From the NCBI GenBank assembly GCA_934725525.1, contig CAKVCG010000051.1, positions 1 through 11,337 on the forward strand: DNA of 11,337 nt, read 5' to 3'. The stretch comes from an uncultured Brachyspira sp. Its GTDB lineage: Bacteria > Spirochaetota > Brachyspiria > Brachyspirales > Brachyspiraceae. The notes under the pieces were generated by a model. It saw nothing but the letters and a program-made list of their open reading frames with translations, ran no database searches and was not told the DNA's origin. This document shows, piece after piece, positions 1-6,087 of the stretch. The first letter of the stretch is position 1. Each line of letters starts with the position of its first letter. The translations under genes were made by a program, and so were the position numbers.

Positions 1-170
1 TCAAACGAAATTTTTATTTTATCTTCCGCTTCTTCGATTTTTATATTTTTTATATTTTTAAAATCTTTTAACGCTCTATTATATATTCCTTTATTTGTTA
101 AAGAAATTAAAAAATTTTCTTCGGTATATTCTTTTAATATTTCTAATTTATCGTTTATGTTATTTTGCAT
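1..170 (-). CDS. N-terminal part of a hypothetical protein, cut by the window edge
   Basis: An open frame begins with ATG at 170 and runs off the left edge after 56 codons without a stop. The protein starts MQNNINDKLEILKEYTEENF and continues with a basic stretch (LTNKGIYNRALKDFKN) and then alternating charged residues (KIEEAEDKIKISF). It begins 11 nt after the stop of the TPR gene on the same strand, so it is probably the last visible gene of the same operon and is translated by coupling; no clear Shine-Dalgarno is seen. The 'NKGxxxRALKDL'-like segment faintly recalls the N-termini of SWIM zinc-finger proteins, but the cysteine-rich part that would show this lies outside the window. The family is therefore not assigned. 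Confidence 0.6.
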   Translation of the reverse strand, partial: MQNNINDKLEILKEYTEENFLISLTNKGIYNRALKDFKNIKNIKIEEAEDKIKISF

Positions 171-181
171 ATAGTTTTGCG

Positions 182-2326
182 CTAAAAAGGAATCGGGTAA
201 AAATTCTTAAAATTTTTAATATAATTTCTCAAATAATTTAAATTAAATTCTCCAGTTCTCTTCAAAGTTTCCGCTTCGATTTTTATCATTCGTTTAATGT
301 CTTTTTTCCTAACTAATTTTTTATACAATCTTTTTAAAGTCATAACGGTAGACAAGTCGCTATAATGAGGCAAAGTTTGATTAAATAAAGATAGCGCTTT
401 TTTTAAATCGAATCCTTCAAAACATTCAAGCGCAAAATAAGAATATAATAAAGCTATATGGCTATGAGAAAATTTTCCTTTCGCTTCTGCGGTTTTTTTC
501 ACTATACTTAAAGCCATCGATTGATTTTTTTCGACTCCTATTCCGTTATAATAACAGTGAGCCAAAGCGGCTTTAGCGCAGGAACATTTTGAATTATTTA
601 TTTTGGAGATTTCGTTCGCTTTATAATATATTTCAAAAGCCTTATTCGGATTTTTTTCGACTCCTCTCCCAAGTTCGTAACCTCTTCCCATTATTATATA
701 AGAGCATTCCAAATTTCCGTCAAGTTCGATTGAAGTGTTAGTCAAACCAATCGCAAGTTCGGGGCATGGAGCGATAATATTTCCGTAAAACAATTCTTTA
801 GCGTATAAATAATAAGATGCGGCATCGTTTAATTTCATTGATAGTTGCAAATATTCCATTCCTTTCAAATAATAATTCATACTCATATTATAAATCATTA
901 TTTTTGCAATATTTCGATATATCAAAGCCTTATCCAAAGTTTCATCGTTAAGACATAATTTATAGTTTTCTATTATCAAATCGTAATTATGCGAATCAAT
1001 CATTTGCAAAGAATAAGCGTAAACAAATCTTATATAATAAATATTTTTTTCTTCGTTGGGATTTTTATTATTCAAAAAATTACTTAAAAATTCTTCGCAT
1101 ATTTTTACTATTTCTTTATGATTTTTTAATTCGTAATTTGCAAATATCGACAAATTATAAGCGGCGATTTTTTTATCTTTTATTTTTTCCAAATAATTTA
1201 AAGATTTTTTATAATCTTCTTTGCTTTCTGCATAATTATAATAAAATTCCGCAATTCTGTAATATAGAGCGTCCCCAATTTCTTTTTCTTCTACAATTTT
1301 TTCAAACTCTTCTTTAGCTTTATCGATTTCGCCTTTATAAGAAAATAAATTTCCTTTATAATATTTATATTGAACGCTTCTTTTGTCGTTTCCTAAAATT
1401 TTAATTACTTTATTTATTAAATCGAAGGCTTCGGTTAAATTTTTATTTTGTTCTTCGCTTCCCGAATATTCTCCGCTTTCGACAATCATATCATGCAATG
1501 TTTGAGTTTTTCCAAATAAAGCTGCTAAATTATGTTTATTTTCGCTTTCAAGCAATTTATCGTAGTTTTCTATAGCTTTTTTATAATTTCCTTTTTCAAA
1601 ATGCCATTCCGCAATTTCGTATAATGCGTTGTAATTTTTATTATTTAATTCTATCGCTCTATTTAAAAAGAAAATAGCGTCTTCAAAAAATTCCGAATCG
1701 ACACCGAGTTTGGATAACGCGATTCCTTTCAAAAAATACGCGTCATCATACATTGGAAAATCTTCAATGAGTTTATTCGCTTCCGCGTCCGCCTTATTAA
1801 TCATATCCAAATTATAATAGCATAGACCTCTTTCAAATCTCGCCATTCTGCCTTCTTCAATATAGACTATTTTAATAAAATCATCGTAAAAACCAATCGC
1901 TTGATGAAAATCCGATTCGTTTTTGCCGTTGTTTAAGTAACTGCTTGCGAGTATAAGTAAAGCGTCAACGGAAGTTTCTTTAGAAAATTGTCGCGATTTT
2001 TCTAAAAGGATTTGAGCGAATTCTCTTTCTTTATCCACGTTTTTTACAACTCTATTTAAATACATTAAACCTCGATAAGCGTCTATTATGCTCGGGTCTA
2101 TTTCTATACATTTATTTAAATCGTTTTCTATAGCTGAATATATAAAATTAGTTTCCAAATTATTGTCATATTTTTCATTTTGCAATTCTATAAACGCGGA
2201 TTTGCCTCGCATATAAAAAGCTTGAGCGTTATTAGGTTCGTTCTCTATTATTATATTAAGTTCTTTTATTGCTTTCCTAAAATCGCCTTCGCTCATATAT
2301 TCCATTATTTTTTCTAACGATTCCAT
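182..2326 (-). CDS. TPR and Sel1-like repeat protein
   Basis: This 714-residue protein is built almost entirely of helical repeats. TPR-like helix pairs are readable around residues 3-45 (GDFRKAIKELNIIIENEPNN), 233-270 (KGNYKKAIENYDKLLESENK) and 318-360 (KGEIDKAKEEFEKIVEEKEI), with weaker ones between. Towards the C-terminus there are two Sel1-like repeats: about 543-575 (YELGRGVEKNPNKAFEIYYK) and 585-620 (YYNGIGVEKNQSMALSIVKK). No signal peptide, membrane segment or catalytic domain is visible, so it is probably a cytoplasmic scaffold or adaptor. Its partner is unknown. It lies 19 nt after yggT and 11 nt before the next gene, suggesting a three-gene operon. The start was chosen because the frame opens here and the first TPR begins at once; ATG codons at residues 8 and 11 are possible alternatives, and none has a strong Shine-Dalgarno. 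Confidence 0.85.
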   Translation of the reverse strand: MESLEKIMEYMSEGDFRKAIKELNIIIENEPNNAQAFYMRGKSAFIELQNEKYDNNLETNFIYSAIENDLNKCIEIDPSIIDAYRGLMYLNRVVKNVDKEREFAQILLEKSRQFSKETSVDALLILASSYLNNGKNESDFHQAIGFYDDFIKIVYIEEGRMARFERGLCYYNLDMINKADAEANKLIEDFPMYDDAYFLKGIALSKLGVDSEFFEDAIFFLNRAIELNNKNYNALYEIAEWHFEKGNYKKAIENYDKLLESENKHNLAALFGKTQTLHDMIVESGEYSGSEEQNKNLTEAFDLINKVIKILGNDKRSVQYKYYKGNLFSYKGEIDKAKEEFEKIVEEKEIGDALYYRIAEFYYNYAESKEDYKKSLNYLEKIKDKKIAAYNLSIFANYELKNHKEIVKICEEFLSNFLNNKNPNEEKNIYYIRFVYAYSLQMIDSHNYDLIIENYKLCLNDETLDKALIYRNIAKIMIYNMSMNYYLKGMEYLQLSMKLNDAASYYLYAKELFYGNIIAPCPELAIGLTNTSIELDGNLECSYIIMGRGYELGRGVEKNPNKAFEIYYKANEISKINNSKCSCAKAALAHCYYNGIGVEKNQSMALSIVKKTAEAKGKFSHSHIALLYSYFALECFEGFDLKKALSLFNQTLPHYSDLSTVMTLKRLYKKLVRKKDIKRMIKIEAETLKRTGEFNLNYLRNYIKNFKNFYPIPF

Positions 2327-2345
2327 AACAAACTCGCAAAACCGA

Positions 2346-2666
2346 TTATAAAATTAAACTTAATATAAATGAATATATGAAATGTATTATTCTTGGAAGA
2401 ACCATATTGATTATTAAAAGAAATACCAACGGCGATATGTCAATCATTCCGATTATAAATTTACTTCTAAAATCTCCAAATATTCTGTCGATTATTCCGT
2501 CCGTTATATTATAAAAAAATCTAACGATAGGATTATAATAATCCAAATGAATCGCTCCGAATGCGGTTAGCCAACTTATGATAATCCAAATAAACCATAT
2601 AAAAGAATAAAGCCTTAAAGCTTGGATTATCAAAACATATATAAAATTAACGACTTGTATGAGCAT
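2346..2666 (-). CDS. yggT: YggT family small membrane protein
   Basis: The 106-residue product has two long hydrophobic segments, about residues 5-34 and 74-104. They are joined by a polar linker containing YYNPIVRFFYNITDGIIDRI, which matches the family pattern 'NPivrfl.itdPil..i'. The second segment opens with GMIDISPLVFLLIINMVLPR, the family's 'iDfSPlv' signature. YggT proteins sit in the inner membrane. They are often encoded near cell-division genes or near yggS/proC, and their molecular role is poorly defined; some are linked to osmotic or ion stress. Here the neighbours are xth upstream and a TPR protein 19 nt downstream, which is not the usual setting. The length is typical of the short family form. 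The call is firm at family level and says little about function. Confidence 0.85.
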   Translation of the reverse strand: MLIQVVNFIYVLIIQALRLYSFIWFIWIIISWLTAFGAIHLDYYNPIVRFFYNITDGIIDRIFGDFRSKFIIGMIDISPLVFLLIINMVLPRIIHFIYSFILSLIL

Positions 2667-2710
2667 ATAATATCCGATTAATTTATATTCTATAATAAAC
2701 GATAAATTCT

Positions 2711-2738
2711 AATATATTACATATAGTAAAAAAATCAA
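2711..2738 (-). promoter_or_regulatory. Candidate sigma-70 promoter for the yggT operon
   Basis: On the minus strand, TTGATT (2738-2733) is followed after 16 nt by TATATT (2716-2711), and the yggT start codon lies 45 nt further on. The same TTGATT/16-nt arrangement recurs before metY and glgP, which supports it. In DNA this AT-rich chance matches are common, so read-through from xth, which ends only 75 nt upstream of yggT, remains possible. Confidence 0.4.
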
Positions 2739-2741
2739 GCG

Positions 2742-3527
2742 TCATTTATTTTCAAATTCGATTAAAATCGGACAATGGTCGCTTCCCATAACTTCGCTTA
2801 ATATATCCGCTCTTTTAATATTTTTCGACATTTCATTATTAACAAAAAAATAATCTATTCTCCAGCCCACATTTCTTGCCCTCGCTCCAGTCTTAAAATC
2901 CCACCAGCTGTAATGTCCTCCTTCTTTGACAAACATTCTGAAAGTGTCTGTAAATCCGCTATTTAAAAATTTTGTGATAAGCGCTCTCTCTTCGGGTAAA
3001 AAACCTATATTTTTTTCGTTTTCTTTAGGGCGCGCCAAATCAATTTCTTTATGAGCAATATTCATATCTCCGCATAATATTACATTTTTTTTATTTTTTA
3101 ATTTTTTCAAATGTTTAATAATTTCTTCGTAAAAATTTAATTTATATTCAAAATGTTCTTCCGACTTTCCGCCATTTGGAAAATAAACATTGAATAAAAT
3201 AAAATCGTCAAACTCTAAAGATATAATTCTTCCTTCTCTGTCTTTAAATTTTTCTCCGATTTGATTTTTGATTTCTTTATTAGGTTTTAATTTTGAATAA
3301 ATCGCCACTCCGCTGTATCCTTTTTTGATTTCGGGGTCGGCGGGATTAATAAAAAGTTCGTAGCCTTCGATTTCTCTCAAATCTTTCGGCAGCTGTTCTT
3401 CAAAGGCTTTTATTTCCTGCAGGCATACAATATCGGCGTTCTCTTTTTTTATAAAATCTAAGAGGCCTTTTTTATAAGCCGCTCTTATCCCGTTTACATT
3501 CCAAGAGATTATTTTTAAATTACTCAT
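2742..3527 (-). CDS. xth: Exodeoxyribonuclease III / AP endonuclease
   Basis: This 261-residue protein is a full-length member of the exonuclease III (EEP superfamily) group. It cleaves DNA 5' of abasic sites and removes 3' blocking groups in base-excision repair. All catalytic landmarks are present: N10 and N12 in SWNVNGIRA, the metal-binding E38 in CLQEIKA, Y115 in NVYFPNG, D154 and N156 in CGDMNIAH, the substrate-recognition stretch YSWWDFKTGARARNVGWRID (206-225), and the terminal D250-H251 in GSDHCPI. The 'GARARNVGWRIDYFF' block is typical of bacterial ExoIII rather than of other EEP nucleases. The start is supported by AGGGA about 9-13 nt upstream of the ATG. A promoter lies 37-65 nt upstream, and the preceding lipoprotein gene is separated by a terminator, so xth probably starts its own transcript. 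Confidence 0.95.
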   Translation of the reverse strand: MSNLKIISWNVNGIRAAYKKGLLDFIKKENADIVCLQEIKAFEEQLPKDLREIEGYELFINPADPEIKKGYSGVAIYSKLKPNKEIKNQIGEKFKDREGRIISLEFDDFILFNVYFPNGGKSEEHFEYKLNFYEEIIKHLKKLKNKKNVILCGDMNIAHKEIDLARPKENEKNIGFLPEERALITKFLNSGFTDTFRMFVKEGGHYSWWDFKTGARARNVGWRIDYFFVNNEMSKNIKRADILSEVMGSDHCPILIEFENK

Positions 3528-3563
3528 TAAAAGTTTCCCTAATTTCTAAATTGCAATTTGCAA

Positions 3564-3592
3564 ATTATAATTCATTAAATGTAATAATACAA
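3564..3592 (-). promoter_or_regulatory. Probable sigma-70 promoter of xth
   Basis: On the minus strand, TTGTAT (3592-3587) and a perfect TATAAT (3569-3564) are separated by 17 nt. This gives a predicted start near 3557 and a leader of about 30 nt before xth. The -35 match is only partial, but the -10 and the spacing are ideal. Confidence 0.5.
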
Positions 3593-3628
3593 CCTCTATA
3601 ATAATGAACTAACCGCGTCAGATTTGCC

Positions 3629-3664
3629 AATAAAAAGACGAGACGTTATCAATGCATCGTCTTT
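3629..3664 (-). terminator. Intrinsic terminator of the lipoprotein gene
   Basis: AAAGACGA (3634-3641) and TCGTCTTT (3657-3664) form an 8-bp stem with a 15-nt loop. Read on the minus strand, the stem is followed by a run giving TTTTTATT in all. It lies 30 nt past the lipoprotein stop codon and before the xth promoter, so it separates the two transcripts. On the plus strand no T-tract follows the stem. Confidence 0.6.
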
Positions 3665-3693
3665 CGGATTATTTTGTCTTTAGAGGCTTTATT

Positions 3694-4236
3694 TCACTTT
3701 TTAAAAATTATTGGACCAGCCCATCTATCCGGCGTTAGATATAAATAATTACCATCATCGCTAAATGTGACATAATGGGTTTCCCAATCGCTAAAGGCTT
3801 TTTTACCGCCGGTATCGTTTTTTATATCTCTCTTCAAAGTTCTTTTAAGTTCGTATTTTGTAAAATATTCTCCGTTATCATCGCCTTTATACCAATATAA
3901 TGTCCATTTTTCACTTTCTTCTTTTAGAGCCGCTTTATAGTAAAATGTTCTGTAAGTTCCGTTTTCAGCAGAACCTTCGGTATATTTATGAATTGACTTA
4001 TATTCGCCTTCGTAGTTTTTTAAAGTAACATCCGAATCGGCATCCGTATTTTCATCTGATTTAGACGGTTTTGGATTAGATGAAGCGCCGTTTGTTATAC
4101 TCTCGTCCAAACCTAAAAAAGTAAAGTCGGAAACTTCGGTCGGTTTGATTTTACAAGCAGTCACTATTGCTGCGGCTATGATTGAAATTATAATTATTAG
4201 ATACGGCAAGCCTTTTGTTTTATTTTTAGTTAGCAT
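3694..4236 (-). CDS. Putative lipoprotein of unknown family
   Basis: The 180-residue product begins MLTKNKTKG, followed by a hydrophobic core (residues 10-26) and a lipobox V-T-A-C with Cys at 28, so it should be lipidated and anchored to a membrane. After the Cys comes a low-complexity linker rich in Ser, Asn, Asp and Pro (about 43-68). A C-terminal domain of about 110 residues follows, rich in Tyr, Trp, Lys and Glu (YEGEYKSIHKYT, YFTKYELKRT, WETHYVTF), with alternating residues suggesting a beta-sheet fold. I do not recognise the family. The frame stays open for 15 more codons upstream (to ATG at 4281), but the start at 4236 is preferred: AGAGGAG lies 5 nt before it, the upstream ATGs have no Shine-Dalgarno, and this start gives a normal signal-peptide N-region. 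It is monocistronic, with its own terminator. Confidence 0.75.
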   Translation of the reverse strand: MLTKNKTKGLPYLIIIISIIAAAIVTACKIKPTEVSDFTFLGLDESITNGASSNPKPSKSDENTDADSDVTLKNYEGEYKSIHKYTEGSAENGTYRTFYYKAALKEESEKWTLYWYKGDDNGEYFTKYELKRTLKRDIKNDTGGKKAFSDWETHYVTFSDDGNYLYLTPDRWAGPIIFKK

Positions 4237-4241
4237 TTTTA

Positions 4242-4248
4242 CTCCTCT
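4242..4248 (-). promoter_or_regulatory. Ribosome binding site that fixes the lipoprotein start
   Basis: AGAGGAG on the minus strand, followed by TAAAA and ATG (4236). It lies inside the longer open frame, as the codons for Arg-Gly-Val, and is the reason for choosing the internal start over ATG at 4281. Confidence 0.75.
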
Positions 4249-4376
4249 TTTGCCTTTTGGCATTTTAAATTTTCTATTCATTGGGTATTAAGATAAATAA
4301 TCATTTGAATGGATTTAATTTTTATTTATTTTTATCAAATAATTATATTATGTTTATAGTTTATCGACTTTCGAAT

Positions 4377-4407
4377 ATATAAATTTTAATAACATTAAAA
4401 TTTATAT
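4377..4407. repeat. 31-bp A/T palindrome, candidate operator
   Basis: ATATAAATTTTAAT (4377-4390) and its exact reverse complement (4394-4407) flank a 3-nt centre, AAC. The symmetry continues imperfectly outward: CTTTCG at 4368-4373 faces CGAATAAAG at 4409-4417. It ends 12 nt before the plus-strand -35 box and lies upstream of the divergent lipoprotein gene. No gene reads into it, so a terminator role is unlikely. A protein-binding operator acting on one or both divergent promoters is the better reading, though that is inference. Confidence 0.5.
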
Positions 4408-4419
4408 CCGAATAAAGTA

Positions 4420-4447
4420 TTGATTTTTTTTATATAAAATATATAAT
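4420..4447 (+). promoter_or_regulatory. Sigma-70 promoter of the metY leader and metY
   Basis: TTGATT (4420-4425), a 16-nt spacer and a perfect TATAAT (4442-4447). Transcription would start near 4454, giving a leader of about 265 nt before metY and 44 nt before the small upstream ORF. Confidence 0.6.
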
Positions 4448-4483
4448 TCTTTTTCAACATAGATAAAATTAGCAAAATACAAG

Positions 4484-4489
4484 AGGAGG
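4484..4489 (+). promoter_or_regulatory. Very strong Shine-Dalgarno of the leader ORF
   Basis: AGGAGG (within AAGAGGAGGAAG) lies 8 nt before the ATG at 4498. It is the best match to the anti-Shine-Dalgarno in the whole window, stronger than that of metY itself (AAGGAG). This argues that the small ORF is really translated. Its last two bases can be drawn into the helix at 4488-4539. Confidence 0.75.
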
Positions 4490-4539
4490 AAGTTATTATG
4501 AGTTCGCTCATATTTTTCAATTTGATAAATAACGCTTCC
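4488..4539 (+). promoter_or_regulatory. Predicted RNA fold over the leader-ORF start
   Basis: GGAAG (4488-4492) can pair with CTTCC (4535-4539), and TTATT (4493-4497) with AATAA (4528-4532), with CG bulged on the 3' side. Inside, ATGAG (4498-4502) and CTCAT (4507-4511) close a TTCG tetraloop, so the start codon itself lies in a hairpin. Together these would mask the start and part of the Shine-Dalgarno. The pairing was found by eye, and no folding energy was computed. Confidence 0.45.
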
Positions 4540-4590
4540 CATGTATTTTCATTTTTTCTTTCAATGATGATGCGCGTTTTTGCGCGCTAA
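4498..4590 (+). CDS. Putative metY leader peptide (30 aa) with a triple-Met run
   Basis: A 30-codon ORF runs from ATG 4498 to TAA 4588-4590. The peptide starts MSSLIFFNLINNASH and ends with SMMMRVFAR. It follows an excellent Shine-Dalgarno at ideal spacing, 44 nt after the predicted transcription start, and ends 129 nt before metY on the same strand. Codons 23-25 are three consecutive ATGs (4564-4572). The codons after them (CGC GTT TTT GCG CGC TAA) spell out a GC-rich hairpin. Placing a run of the end-product amino acid before a hairpin, upstream of a biosynthetic gene, is the layout of leader peptides such as those of his, phe and ilv operons. Inference: slow decoding at the Met codons would change the leader fold and raise metY expression. 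The composition is hydrophobic, so a short membrane peptide or toxin-like peptide is an alternative. Confidence 0.6.
   Translation: MSSLIFFNLINNASHVFSFFLSMMMRVFAR
4572..4587 (+). promoter_or_regulatory. GC-rich attenuator-like hairpin at the end of the leader ORF
   Basis: GCGCG (4572-4576) and CGCGC (4583-4587) form a 5-bp all-GC stem with a 6-nt loop, which stands out in this AT-rich DNA. It starts at the last base of the third Met codon and ends just before the TAA. A ribosome waiting on the Met codons would cover its 5' arm. The 3' arm plus the stop codon (4583-4590, CGCGCTAA) can instead pair with TTAGGCG (4638-4644), leaving one bulged G. The two folds exclude each other. The following sequence (TAATATCTATTTT) is only weakly T-rich, so a classical terminator is not certain. 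Confidence 0.45.
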
Positions 4591-4643
4591 TATCTATTTT
4601 AAAAAATTTATATATCAAATTCAAAATACTTTTAGGTTTAGGC

Positions 4644-4663
4644 GAGATTTTAATTTAAATCTC
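4644..4663 (+). promoter_or_regulatory. Second leader hairpin upstream of metY
   Basis: GAGATTT (4644-4650) and AAATCTC (4657-4663) form a 7-bp stem with a 6-nt loop. T-rich sequence follows further downstream (4686-4705), but not directly after the stem. It abuts the alternative pairing partner at 4638-4644, sharing one base. Its role is unknown; it could be part of a leader switch or a weak terminator. Confidence 0.35.
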
Positions 4664-4719
4664 ATAAGGTTATTAATTTAATTTTAATATTTTTATTTTA
4701 TTTTTAAGGAGAAAATACA

Positions 4720-6009
4720 ATGGCAAATTTACCAAATAACAATTTCACGCCAAATACTTTATCGCTTCATGCGGGATACGATTACGATAGTCAGAGAACT
4801 TTAAGCGTTCCAATCTATCAAAGCACGGCTTACAGTTTTGAAAATGCAAATCAGGCGGCGGCTCGTTTCGGTTTAGCGGAGCTTGGAAATATTTATTCAA
4901 GGCTCACAAATCCAACGGTCGATATGCTTGCAAAAAGACTTGCGGTGGTAGAAGGAGGCGCTTTCGGAGTGGCTACGGCAAGCGGAAGTTCAGCCTTATT
5001 CTATTCTTTAGTCAATCTTGCTCAAAACGGAGACAATATAGCTTATTCCAATAAGATTTACGGAGGCAGTCAAACTTTGCTCGTTCATGTTTTGAAAAGA
5101 TTCGGAATAGAGGGAAGGGTTTTTGATATTGACGATTTAAGCACTCTCGAAAAAATCATTGACGATAAAACTAAGGCGATATTTTTTGAAAGTCTTTCAA
5201 ATCCTCAAATAGCGATTGCCGATGTAAAAACTATAACGGATATAGCGAAAAAATATAAGATAGCGACAATTTGCGACAATACGGTGGCGACTCCTATTTT
5301 ATATCGTCCTTTCGATTTCGGAGTAGACATTTCGGTTCATAGTTTGACTAAATATATAAACGGACATGGAAGCGGACTCGGAGGAGCGGTTATTGAAAGA
5401 GAAGGATTAAACGAGCTTATAAAAGGCAACCCTCGTTATCCGGCTTTCAATACTCCAGATGAAAGTTATCATGGTTTAGTTTACGCCAATCTTCCGCTGC
5501 CGATTTTTAGCATAAGAATAATTACCGAATGGCTTAGAAATATCGGAGCGACTTTAAGCCCTCAAAACGCATGGATTCATTTTCAAGGGTTGGAAACTTT
5601 GGAATTAAGAATTCAAAGACATAGCGACAGCGCTTTGGAAATAGCGAAGTTTTTAGAATCTCATAAGCATGTTAAAGAGGTAAGCTATCCTGGTTTACCT
5701 TCGAGTCCTTACCATAGTATTCTAAAAAAATATTTTAAAGACGGAAGAGCGAGCGGACTTTTAAGTTTCGAGGCTCAAAGCTACGAAGAGGCTAAAAAAA
5801 TCTGCGACAGTTTGACTCTATATTCGATAACGGCAAATATAGGCGATTCAAAATCTTTAGTTATTCATCCCGCTTCTACCACTCATTCTCAATTAAGCGA
5901 GGCTGAGTTGAAGTCCGCGGGAATAACGCCGAATACGGTTCGTTTGAGTATAGGTTTGGAGACGGTTTCCGATTTGATAGCCGATTTGCAGAAAGCGATT
6001 GAAAAGTAA
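4720..6009 (+). CDS. metY: O-acetylhomoserine sulfhydrylase (aminocarboxypropyltransferase)
   Basis: This 429-residue enzyme belongs to the Cys/Met-metabolism PLP family. It is expected to turn O-acetylhomoserine and sulfide into homocysteine and acetate, the direct-sulfhydrylation route to methionine, in the cytoplasm. Visible landmarks are YSRLTNPT (59-66, cofactor phosphate contact from the neighbouring subunit), SGSSA (88-92), Y114 stacking on the PLP ring, SLSNP (158-162), D186 contacting the ring nitrogen, the Schiff-base K211 in VHSLTKYINGHG, and R408 in NTVRLSIGLE, which binds the substrate carboxylate. The length of about 430 and the block ETLELRIQRHSDSALEIAKF fit the MetY subgroup rather than the shorter cystathionine synthases and lyases. 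AAGGAG lies 8 nt before the start. Transcription probably begins near 4454, so expression would be subject to the leader elements upstream. Confidence 0.93.
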   Translation: MANLPNNNFTPNTLSLHAGYDYDSQRTLSVPIYQSTAYSFENANQAAARFGLAELGNIYSRLTNPTVDMLAKRLAVVEGGAFGVATASGSSALFYSLVNLAQNGDNIAYSNKIYGGSQTLLVHVLKRFGIEGRVFDIDDLSTLEKIIDDKTKAIFFESLSNPQIAIADVKTITDIAKKYKIATICDNTVATPILYRPFDFGVDISVHSLTKYINGHGSGLGGAVIEREGLNELIKGNPRYPAFNTPDESYHGLVYANLPLPIFSIRIITEWLRNIGATLSPQNAWIHFQGLETLELRIQRHSDSALEIAKFLESHKHVKEVSYPGLPSSPYHSILKKYFKDGRASGLLSFEAQSYEEAKKICDSLTLYSITANIGDSKSLVIHPASTTHSQLSEAELKSAGITPNTVRLSIGLETVSDLIADLQKAIEK

Positions 6010-6032
6010 AGTAAGGTTATAAATTATATAAA

Positions 6033-6060
6033 AAGGCTTGACTTTAATTAGCCAAGCCTT
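6033..6060. terminator. Bidirectional terminator between metY and glgP
   Basis: AAGGCTTG (6033-6040) and CAAGCCTT (6053-6060) form an 8-bp stem with a 12-nt loop between the two convergent stop codons. On the minus strand the T-tract (TTTTTATATAATTT) is good. On the plus strand it is weaker (CTATTAAATTATATTT). Confidence 0.8.
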
Positions 6061-6087
6061 CTATTAAATTATATTTAGGATTTTATT

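Larger units (their letters stand above)
4237..4497. other. Divergent intergenic control region (lipoprotein / metY leader)
   Basis: This 261-nt stretch separates the lipoprotein start from the metY leader ORF. It holds the lipoprotein ribosome binding site, a 31-bp A/T palindrome, the metY-side promoter, and a weak minus-strand -10 (TATAAT at 4347-4342) that could serve the lipoprotein but has no convincing -35. Positions 4282-4340 are A/T-rich with nothing else recognised. Confidence 0.5.

Noticed and set aside
4237..4281. Longer N-terminus of the lipoprotein starting at 4281
   Set aside because: It would put 15 extra residues, largely basic, before the signal peptide, and its ATGs lack a Shine-Dalgarno, while the internal ATG at 4236 has AGAGGAG at good spacing.
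4377..4407. The A/T palindrome as an intrinsic terminator
   Set aside because: Both flanking genes point away from it, so no transcript needs ending there, and the stem contains no G or C.
4454..4719. SAM riboswitch or T-box in the metY leader
   Set aside because: None of the conserved SAM-I core segments, nor the T-box sequence preceding a terminator, can be read here. The leader is also too AT-rich and lacks the multi-helix layout of these classes.
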